A stretch of DNA of 28,730 nucleotides from Acidimicrobiales bacterium (GTDB lineage: Bacteria > Actinomycetota > Acidimicrobiia > Acidimicrobiales > Iamiaceae): contig JAGQSI010000002.1 in the NCBI GenBank assembly GCA_020439605.1, positions 1-28,730 on the forward strand. The letters are read 5' to 3'. Below are positions 22,981 through 28,730 of this stretch, one piece after another. Positions within the stretch are counted from its first letter, which is position 1. The number at the start of each line of letters is the position of its first letter. The notes under the pieces were generated by a model. It made no database searches and had not been told where the DNA came from. It worked only from the letters and a program-made list of their open reading frames with translations. A program made the position numbers and the translations under genes.

Positions 22981-24663
22981 ATGACTTCTTCTGGACTGCT
23001 CGAAGACCTGACCGAGCGTTACTGGCAGGCGCGCCTTGAGGCCAGCCCTCTTACCGCCACCTTTCTCGGCGACCACCGCTACGACGACCGCCTCGATGAT
23101 CTTTCCGAGGAGGCTGAGCTTCGCCAGAGGCAGATCTGGGTGCAGTTGAGAGATGAGGCCAACTCCCTAGAAACCAACGATTTCGACGAGACCGACCGTG
23201 TCACCCACCGGCTGCTTGTTGACGAACTGAGCGAGCAGATCAACGCAATCGATGACCGCTTCATAGAACTCGGCTCGGACCAGATGCAAGGCATCCATGC
23301 CGAACTGCTGACCATGGTCGGGCAGTTGCAGGCCCCTGAGCCAGAGCACGCGGCGATGGCTGTGGTGCGCACCAGAGCCATTGGCACCATGTTGGATCAG
23401 GCAACCGATCGGTTCCGGGCTGGGCTGAAAGCCGGCCGTACCCCCGCTCGTACATGCATCGATCGCTCGATCAACCAGATCGATGGTTACCTGGCATCTC
23501 CGATCGAGTCGGACCCCTTCGTGAATCTCACTGGACCCTCTGGATGGGACGGCGAACAGCAGTGGCGAGATGAACTGCGCAGTGCCGTCGAGCAAGATCT
23601 TCGCCCTGCCTACCAGCGTTACCGGGCAGTCTTGAGTGACGAGTTGGCTCCGGTAGCCAGAGACGACGACCACGCCGGGCTGTGTTGGATAGACGGCGGC
23701 ATAGAGCTCTACAAGAGCCTGATCCGCATGCACACCGGCCTCGATATTGACCCCCAAGTGCTCCACGACATCGGTATGAAGGAAGTCACCGAAAAACTCC
23801 CTGGCGAGTTCATCGCCATCGGCCAGCGTGCCTTTGGCACCAGCGACCTCAAGGAGATCTTCGATCACCTGCTCAACGATGCCGACCTGCGCTACCGCGA
23901 CGGTGAGGAGATCCTCGCCGATGCCCAACGCTGCCTAGAAGATGCGACGAACGAAATGGGTAACTGGTTCACCATCTTGCCCGAGGCCCCTTGCGAATTG
24001 ATCCCAGTGCCGGACTATCTGGCGGCCGACGCTCCCGCCGCTTACTACATGCCTCCAGCGCCTGATGGCTCACGGCCGGGCAACTATTGCGTCAACCTCC
24101 ACAACCCGACCACCAAGGGTCGAGCGGAGACAGCTTCGATCGCGTTTCATGAGGCCATCCCCGGACACCACCTACAACTCGCGATTGCCACAGAACGCAG
24201 CGACCTGCCGGCGTTTCGCAGACTGTCTTGGAGCCATACCGCCTATGTCGAAGGGTGGGCCCTCTACACCGAGAGACTGGCCGAAGAGATGGGGCTGTAT
24301 CGCTCGGACATCGAGCTACTCGGAATGCTCGCTAGCGATGCTTGGCGAGCATGTCGTCTCGTAGTGGACACCGGCCTTCATGCGCTGGGTTGGACGCGCC
24401 AACAAGCAATCGACTTCATGGTCGCCAACGCCCCGGTGAGCTACGACGAGATAGTCACCGAGATCGATCGATACATAGCCATGCCTGCACAGGCCCTCGC
24501 CTACAAGGTTGGTCAACGGGAGATCATGCGGCTGCGCGCCGAATCTGAGGCTCGCTTGGGCGACCGCTTTGATATCTCGAAGTTTCACGATGTGGTGCTC
24601 GGGGCGGCCACGATCAGTTTGACCGTGCTCGCTGAGCGAGTTGAGGCCTGGGACGGCGACTAG
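22981..24663 (+). CDS. DUF885 family protein (metallopeptidase-like)
   Basis: A 560-residue, largely helical protein of the DUF885 family. The N-terminal motif YWQARLEASPLTATFLGDHRYDD-like start is typical. The C-terminal third contains FHEAIPGHH (His390, Glu391, His396/397), a zincin-like site. YVEGWALYTERL follows with Glu424 as probable third ligand. No signal peptide is seen, so it is probably cytoplasmic. Peptidase activity is likely by family resemblance; the substrate is unknown. Its TAG stop is nested with the stop of the convergent gene in one CTAG. Confidence 0.85.
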   Translation: MTSSGLLEDLTERYWQARLEASPLTATFLGDHRYDDRLDDLSEEAELRQRQIWVQLRDEANSLETNDFDETDRVTHRLLVDELSEQINAIDDRFIELGSDQMQGIHAELLTMVGQLQAPEPEHAAMAVVRTRAIGTMLDQATDRFRAGLKAGRTPARTCIDRSINQIDGYLASPIESDPFVNLTGPSGWDGEQQWRDELRSAVEQDLRPAYQRYRAVLSDELAPVARDDDHAGLCWIDGGIELYKSLIRMHTGLDIDPQVLHDIGMKEVTEKLPGEFIAIGQRAFGTSDLKEIFDHLLNDADLRYRDGEEILADAQRCLEDATNEMGNWFTILPEAPCELIPVPDYLAADAPAAYYMPPAPDGSRPGNYCVNLHNPTTKGRAETASIAFHEAIPGHHLQLAIATERSDLPAFRRLSWSHTAYVEGWALYTERLAEEMGLYRSDIELLGMLASDAWRACRLVVDTGLHALGWTRQQAIDFMVANAPVSYDEIVTEIDRYIAMPAQALAYKVGQREIMRLRAESEARLGDRFDISKFHDVVLGAATISLTVLAERVEAWDGD

Positions 24664-25364
24664 ATCGGTTGGCCAAGCTCAAAGGTTGCGGAAAGGCCGG
24701 TTCCCCAGGTACCGAAGTCCGGCCTCTTGTCGTCAAGCCCAAGGTTGCGCAGCTCAGTGGCTATAGGACCCCGACCAAACTCGATACGTACAGTCTGAGG
24801 GTCAATCATCGCGGTGCCCATCTGCATTTTCAATGACGTTCCAAAAGGTTCGCCGTTGAGGTAGGAGTAGCTGACGGTTTCCACGGTCGACGGTTCACCC
24901 GATTGCTCGGGCTCATCGAAGCTGAAGCCAACCTCCAAGGCTCCTCCGACATACATATCGAAGCTGACGCGCCCCCCATTCGATGACATACGAAGATCCT
25001 CAACCGTCTTTGGAAAGCCCATGACCAGGTTCCCGGCCTTGCACGTGAACTCCTGATCAACTGGCATCCGATACACAAACGAACCAATCACGTCCTCACC
25101 AGCACCTCGCGGGCGAGCAAGGAACCCGAGATTGAGTTCCAGATAATCACCCCATGGATTGTCGGCGTAATCACATAGCGCTACCACCATCTGCGCCACA
25201 CCCTCAATCACCTCGATCACCTCGAAGTCATTGCCCGGCAGAAGTGACTGCGCCGCGGCCACCGGTACCGAAAAGACCAGAGTCGCGGTATCCATCGATC
25301 CGACTTTCATCGGGAAAGTGATGACCTGACCTTCGATCTCACCCCAAACGGTAGTTTCACCCAT
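24660..25364 (-). CDS. Acetoacetate decarboxylase-family protein
   Basis: A 234-residue member of the acetoacetate decarboxylase (ADC) superfamily. The signature region NLVMGFPKTVEDLRM keeps the Schiff-base lysine (about residue 118, GFPK), but the second lysine of classical ADC (PKK) is Thr. YLELNLGFLAR and a beta-barrel pattern also fit. Many such proteins in actinobacteria are not true ADCs, so decarboxylation of acetoacetate is not assured. AGGGGG precedes ATG 25364. It is divergent from the P450 gene and convergent with the DUF885 gene. Confidence 0.75.
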   Translation of the reverse strand: MGETTVWGEIEGQVITFPMKVGSMDTATLVFSVPVAAAQSLLPGNDFEVIEVIEGVAQMVVALCDYADNPWGDYLELNLGFLARPRGAGEDVIGSFVYRMPVDQEFTCKAGNLVMGFPKTVEDLRMSSNGGRVSFDMYVGGALEVGFSFDEPEQSGEPSTVETVSYSYLNGEPFGTSLKMQMGTAMIDPQTVRIEFGRGPIATELRNLGLDDKRPDFGTWGTGLSATFELGQPI

Positions 25365-25441
25365 GACAGCCCCCTAAGACCTACGAGATGAAATAGTCAA
25401 CCACCTATCGGCCGCGTTGTCGTGAACGCGCTCGATGTGCC

Positions 25442-25447
25442 TACGAT
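25442..25447 (+). promoter_or_regulatory. -10 box (TACGAT) of the P450-ferredoxin operon
   Basis: TACGAT lies about 45 bases before ATG 25493, with AGGGG at 25483-25487. GATGTGCC directly before it also precedes the MMPL promoter. Confidence 0.4.
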
Positions 25448-25492
25448 CGAAGCAACGTCTCCCAGCGTCGGGATGACGAAACAGGGGACAAC

Positions 25493-26728
25493 ATGACTGA
25501 CCTACATCAGCCACAGCGTGATTGGGCTACCACCTTCGATCACACAGAAGATGACTACGCCCAGAACGCTCCCGAGATCTGGGATGACCTTAGAAACCGG
25601 TGTCCGGTGGCCCACGGCGACTCCCACGGTGGCGTCTGGTTTCCGAGCCGACACGAAGACGTATCTGCCATCGCCAACGACACCGAGCGATACTCCTCTG
25701 AGGGCATCATTGTTTCGGTCTTCAAGCCCGAGGGCCTCGCCCCCATGGGATATGCCCCACCAATCACTGCAGATCCACCGTTTCACCAAGGCGCACGGCG
25801 GCTTCTGCTCCCCGCATTCTCTCCAAAGGCAGTAGACAAGCTTCAACAAGCCACCCACGAAACCTGCCAGAAACTGCTCGACGATCTGCTCGCCGACGGT
25901 GCGTCCACTGCCGACGCAGCAGTTCAATACGCCCAACACATTCCGGTTCGGGTCATTGCCCACATGCTCGGCGTACCCGAAGAAGACGGCGACAAGTTCC
26001 GAGTGTTCATCCATCGAATTCTCGAAAAGCCTGGCACCTATGCGGACCAAGTTGCCCCCGAGGACACCCTGTTTCACTACATCTTCACCACGATGGCCGA
26101 GCGCCAGAACGAAGCGCCTCGCGATGATCTCATCGGATATCTGATGAGCTACCGCGACGAGGACGGCAATCCATTACCCAGCGACCAGATACTTGGCACC
26201 ATCGGACTGTTGATCGTCGCCGGGATCGATACCACCTGGTCCGCCATTGGAGCGTCGCTGTGGCACCTCGCTCAACATCGCGGGGACCGTGAGCGCCTGT
26301 TGGAGGACCCGTCGCTCATGACCTTCGCCGTTGAGGAGTTCCTTCGCTTCTACGCACCGGTGACCATGGCGAGAATCGCGAAGGAAGATCTGCTGATCGG
26401 CGAAACCCAGATCAAAGCCCGCGACTGGCTCTTATTGGCCTTCCCTTCTGCCAACAGGGATCCTGAAGCATTCGAAGACGCCGACCGCTTCATGATTGAC
26501 CGTCAACGCAATCGACACTTGGCCTTTGGGCTCGGCATTCACCGATGTGTTGGTTCCAACCTTGCCCGTATGGAGTTACGCACCGCCCTTGAAGAATGGC
26601 TTACTCGTATCCCCCACTTTGAACTCACCAACCCCGACGAGGTTCGTTGGTCAACCGGCCAGGTCCGAGGTCCACGCGAGCTACCTGTACGAATCTTGAA
26701 GTCCAACCCTGCAGCGTCAACCAACTGA
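25493..26728 (+). CDS. Cytochrome P450
   Basis: A 411-residue soluble bacterial P450 monooxygenase. The I-helix oxygen-activating motif is AGIDTT (243-248). The K-helix ExxR is EEFLRFYAPV (Glu282, Arg285). The heme loop is FGLGIHRCVG with ligand Cys352. The C-helix region is FHQGARRLLLPAFSP. Substrate recognition regions do not identify the substrate; fatty acids, steroids or terpenoids are typical for such soluble forms. It is followed 10 bases later by a small ferredoxin that should supply electrons. No ferredoxin reductase is in the window. Confidence 0.93.
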   Translation: MTDLHQPQRDWATTFDHTEDDYAQNAPEIWDDLRNRCPVAHGDSHGGVWFPSRHEDVSAIANDTERYSSEGIIVSVFKPEGLAPMGYAPPITADPPFHQGARRLLLPAFSPKAVDKLQQATHETCQKLLDDLLADGASTADAAVQYAQHIPVRVIAHMLGVPEEDGDKFRVFIHRILEKPGTYADQVAPEDTLFHYIFTTMAERQNEAPRDDLIGYLMSYRDEDGNPLPSDQILGTIGLLIVAGIDTTWSAIGASLWHLAQHRGDRERLLEDPSLMTFAVEEFLRFYAPVTMARIAKEDLLIGETQIKARDWLLLAFPSANRDPEAFEDADRFMIDRQRNRHLAFGLGIHRCVGSNLARMELRTALEEWLTRIPHFELTNPDEVRWSTGQVRGPRELPVRILKSNPAASTN

Positions 26729-26738
26729 GGACACCCAA

Positions 26739-26933
26739 ATGCGAATCATTTTCGACCGAGACAAATGCCAGGGCCATGGCCGTTGCTACGCGTTGGCACC
26801 AGATCTCTTCGATGCGGATGACGAGGGCTACTCGGTACCGCTCGTTACCAGCGAACTGACACAGGCTCAGCTCGAGAACGCCCAGTTGGCTGCAGACAAC
26901 TGTCCCGAGTACGCCATCACCATCGAGGTGTAG
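26739..26933 (+). CDS. P450-associated ferredoxin, CxxHxxC type
   Basis: A 64-residue ferredoxin with three cysteines: Cys10, Cys16 and Cys55 in NCPEYAI. The position of the missing fourth ligand is His13 (CQGHGRC). This is the pattern of [3Fe-4S], or His-ligated [4Fe-4S], ferredoxins that serve bacterial P450s. The start has GAGGA about eight bases upstream. It is in an operon with the P450 gene and is its likely redox partner. Confidence 0.9.
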   Translation: MRIIFDRDKCQGHGRCYALAPDLFDADDEGYSVPLVTSELTQAQLENAQLAADNCPEYAITIEV

Positions 26934-26946
26934 GGCCCTCGCTGGT

Positions 26947-26961
26947 CTGACCTCAGGTCAG
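26947..26961. terminator. Palindrome CTGACCTCAGGTCAG between convergent genes
   Basis: A perfect 7-1-7 palindrome that can fold as a 6-bp stem with a TCA loop. It lies between the ferredoxin stop (26933) and the tetR stop (26975). It may be a short bidirectional terminator without a T tract; a protein-binding site is an alternative. Confidence 0.4.
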
Positions 26962-26974
26962 TCAGCACCCTGAT

Positions 26975-27592
26975 TCACGCAGCGCCGAAGTCTGGCCCGA
27001 AACCGGCAGCGAGCAGTTCTAGCGCTTCATCTATATATTGGGTTGGCGCCGGAGGGTTCGGGTCGGCCGCCCACTTCTCGATTCCAACTCCTGCTGCGGC
27101 CATGGCGCACGCCGCGAAAACACGAGGCCTCAGATCCTCGTCCGGGTCCAGACCCAGCTTCCTTGCAACAAATGGAACCAGTGCTGCTTCCAACAGGGGC
27201 TGGCGTTCAATGCTTCTTTGATGAAGGTCTGGGGTGCACCTGATCAGCCGGGCCCGTAGCCGACTGTCCTCCTCATCATCGGCGAGCCGCGAGCTGAGTT
27301 CCGACGTTGCAGCACGAATTGATTCCAGGACGCTCTCATCATCGGGTCGTGCCTCGAGACACTCGGTCAGCATCTCCAGCATCCCCTCCACATCGCCCAA
27401 CACCAGGTCCTCTTTGGAATCGAAGTACCGGTAGAAGGTGCGATGGGAGACATTGGCTTCCGCAACTATCTGATCGATCGTCACGTCGTGGTAGCCGCGG
27501 TCTCGGAACAATCGGTTGGCTACACGCTGAAGTTCGTCACGGGTGTGCTTCTTCTTGCGTTCGCGCAGGCCCGGCTCGTCCATGATCGCCAT
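26975..27592 (-). CDS. TetR-family transcriptional regulator (divergent from MMPL gene)
   Basis: A 205-residue regulator with the helix-turn-helix domain at about residues 12-62 (DELQRVANRLF, VTIDQIVAEANVSHRTFYRYF). The effector domain is helical and its last part resembles the MftR-like/AcrR C-terminus. ATG 27592 is chosen because TATCAT lies seven bases upstream; ATG 27583 is also possible. The open frame extends to 27646, but that would cover the promoter. Its divergent placement 91 bases from the exporter gene, with inverted repeats between, suggests it represses both. Confidence 0.85.
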   Translation of the reverse strand: MAIMDEPGLRERKKKHTRDELQRVANRLFRDRGYHDVTIDQIVAEANVSHRTFYRYFDSKEDLVLGDVEGMLEMLTECLEARPDDESVLESIRAATSELSSRLADDEEDSRLRARLIRCTPDLHQRSIERQPLLEAALVPFVARKLGLDPDEDLRPRVFAACAMAAAGVGIEKWAADPNPPAPTQYIDEALELLAAGFGPDFGAA

Positions 27593-27599
27593 ACCCCCA

Positions 27600-27605
27600 A
27601 TGATA
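27600..27605 (-). promoter_or_regulatory. -10 box (TATCAT) of the tetR gene
   Basis: TATCAT on the minus strand lies seven bases before ATG 27592, a leaderless or near-leaderless layout. Confidence 0.45.
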
Positions 27606-27656
27606 CTGGCATCAACGCCGATTGCTAGCGATGTGTCAAATGTCATGTATGCAAAC

Positions 27657-27670
27657 TGGCAGATGTGCCA
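27657..27670. promoter_or_regulatory. Candidate TetR operator TGGCA-N4-TGCCA
   Basis: A perfect 5-4-5 inverted repeat directly upstream of the TAGCAT box of the MMPL gene. A bound TetR dimer here would block RNA polymerase. Assigned from position and symmetry only. Confidence 0.4.
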
Positions 27671-27671
27671 T

Positions 27672-27677
27672 TAGCAT
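27672..27677 (+). promoter_or_regulatory. -10 box (TAGCAT) of the MMPL gene, leaderless
   Basis: TAGCAT, six bases, then ATG at 27684. No ribosome site is present between them. Confidence 0.55.
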
Positions 27678-27686
27678 GCCGGCATG
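27675..27686. promoter_or_regulatory. Palindrome CATGCCGGCATG over the MMPL start
   Basis: A perfect 12-bp palindrome that covers the end of the -10 box, the start point and the ATG. It could be a second operator half-site pair for the divergent TetR protein, or chance. Confidence 0.3.
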
Positions 27687-28730
27687 TCAAAATATCTCTA
27701 CCGACTTGGCCACTGGAGTGTCCGGCAACGAAAGGTGGTGCTCGCTATATGGATAGTTGTCCTAGTTGGGGTAGGCATCCTTTCTGGCACTGTGGGCGGC
27801 AAACTGAACGACGCCTTCTCGATCCCTGGCACTGAGTCTCAGCAAGCCATGGACCTGCTCGAGGAGAGGTTCCCTCAGCAGTCGGGATCATCAGCACGAG
27901 TGGTCTTTGCAGTAGAAGACGGTCGCCTCGACGAGCCCAAAGCGCTAGCAGGGATTGAAGCCACGCTGGCCAAACTCGCTGAAGCCGATGGTGTAGTAGC
28001 GGTCACAAACCCAATCGAGGCCAAGACCGTCTCACGAGACTTGAACATTGCCTTTGCGGATGTCCAGTACTCAATGCCAGCAAGCGAAGTAACCGACGCC
28101 CAACTGGAGGAGCTCTACGCCGCCGGCGAACCAGCAGAGGCCGCAGGAGTCCAGGTAGAGCACGGCGGAGAGGTCAAACGACAAGAAGAACCGGGCCATA
28201 CCTCAGAACTCATCGGTCTCGGCGTTGCAGTCATCGTCCTGCTGCTCTCGTTTGGATCCGTCGTAGCGATGGGGATCCCTATCGCTACTGCCCTCATCGG
28301 AGTAGGGATCGGGCTTTCTGGCATCACGATCGTCGCTGGCTTCACAGACGTGGCATCATCGGCACCAATTCTGGCCACCATGATCGGCCTTGCGGTCGGC
28401 ATCGACTACGCGTTGTTCATCGTCACCAGACACCGCCAAAACCTCGCTGAGGGCCACGATGTTGCCGAGTCCGCAGCCCGCGCAGCAGCCACCGCAGGCG
28501 GCGCCGTTGTGTTCGCCGGAATGACCGTCGTGATTGCGCTACTCGGTGTGCTCGTAATCGGAATTCCATTCCTCACCGCCATGGGGCTTGGCGCAGCACT
28601 AACCGTATTCATCTCGGTACTGATCGCAATCACCTTGTTGCCCGCAATGCTCGGCTTTGCCGGCACCAACATAGACAAGTGGGGATTCGGCAAATCAAAA
28701 ACCGGCTCTGCCGAAGAAGCCGCCGATAGC
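27684..28730 (+). CDS. MMPL/RND-family exporter (N-terminal part, runs off window)
   Basis: 349 residues are visible and the frame is open at the right edge. A first membrane helix at about 18-38 is followed by a periplasmic-type domain (GGKLNDAFSIPGTESQQAMDLL, in parts), typical of MmpL/YdfJ proteins. A block of membrane helices from about 178 onward carries AVGIDYALFIVTRHR with Asp241-Tyr242, the proton-relay GxxxDY motif. Such pumps export lipids or drugs using the proton gradient. It is leaderless from TAGCAT and probably repressed by the divergent TetR gene. The substrate is unknown. Confidence 0.9.
   Translation, partial: MSKYLYRLGHWSVRQRKVVLAIWIVVLVGVGILSGTVGGKLNDAFSIPGTESQQAMDLLEERFPQQSGSSARVVFAVEDGRLDEPKALAGIEATLAKLAEADGVVAVTNPIEAKTVSRDLNIAFADVQYSMPASEVTDAQLEELYAAGEPAEAAGVQVEHGGEVKRQEEPGHTSELIGLGVAVIVLLLSFGSVVAMGIPIATALIGVGIGLSGITIVAGFTDVASSAPILATMIGLAVGIDYALFIVTRHRQNLAEGHDVAESAARAAATAGGAVVFAGMTVVIALLGVLVIGIPFLTAMGLGAALTVFISVLIAITLLPAMLGFAGTNIDKWGFGKSKTGSAEEAADS

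Noticed and set aside
23167..23928. 253-residue open frame on minus, antisense to the DUF885 gene
   Set aside because: No motif, no ribosome site, and entirely inside a well-supported gene on the other strand.
25502..26077. 191-residue open frame on minus, antisense to the P450 gene
   Set aside because: It mirrors the P450 coding frame and shows no recognisable domain or promoter.
27593..27646. Upstream extension of the tetR frame to 27646
   Set aside because: It would cover the probable -10 box, and the added residues are not part of the TetR domain.

Overview
The window is gene-dense bacterial DNA, moderately GC-rich by eye (not computed). It most likely comes from an actinobacterium outside the classic high-GC groups, with Acidimicrobiia (Ilumatobacter-like) as my best guess. 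The evidence is a class E-type sortase, an actinobacterial SufR-type regulator with a CX12C motif, an MMPL exporter, a MoxR/DUF58/transglutaminase operon, P450/small-ferredoxin pairing, and many leaderless genes with a TANNNT box exactly 6 nt before ATG or GTG. The taxonomic call is inference. I count 32 protein genes. I see no tRNA, rRNA, CRISPR array, insertion sequence, phage gene or origin, and no gene-free stretch over 300 bases.

Region 1 (1-3270) is an iron-sulfur module. A divergent, partly off-window Mrp/ApbC Fe-S carrier ATPase (minus) faces a SufR-like regulator, a cysteine desulfurase and a SixA/MutT1-CTD-like histidine phosphatase (plus). The two sides share overlapping -10 boxes and a small inverted repeat. 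Region 2 (3347-10161, minus) is a complete System I cytochrome c maturation operon, ccmABCDEFGHI, including a 57-residue CcmD. Every junction overlaps by 4 or 8 nt, and several starts are TTG or GTG. Region 3 (10228-13260, plus) holds a sortase with an unusual C-terminal membrane extension, an FMN-dependent L-lactate dehydrogenase-type enzyme, and a crotonase-fold protein lacking both catalytic glutamates. Region 4 (13282-18054, minus) is a four-gene operon: an endonuclease/exonuclease/phosphatase lipoprotein, then a MoxR ATPase, a DUF58 protein and a membrane transglutaminase. A nested hairpin separates it from the convergent crotonase gene.

Region 5 (18093-22898) has a possible small membrane protein (minus), then on plus an FGGY carbohydrate kinase coupled to a divergent dihydropteroate synthase, a small two-TM protein, and a zinc alcohol dehydrogenase overlapping a TetR regulator. 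Region 6 (22981-28730) has a DUF885 metallopeptidase-like protein, an acetoacetate decarboxylase-family protein (minus), and a P450 with its three-Cys ferredoxin. It ends with a TetR regulator (minus) divergent from an MMPL/RND exporter that runs off the right edge.

No clearly undescribed multi-gene system stands out. The most interesting points are the System I ccm operon in an apparent actinobacterium, the leaderless promoter grammar, the symmetric mrp/sufR promoter, the divergent DHPS, the glutamate-less crotonase, and the operator-like repeats between tetR and the MMPL gene.
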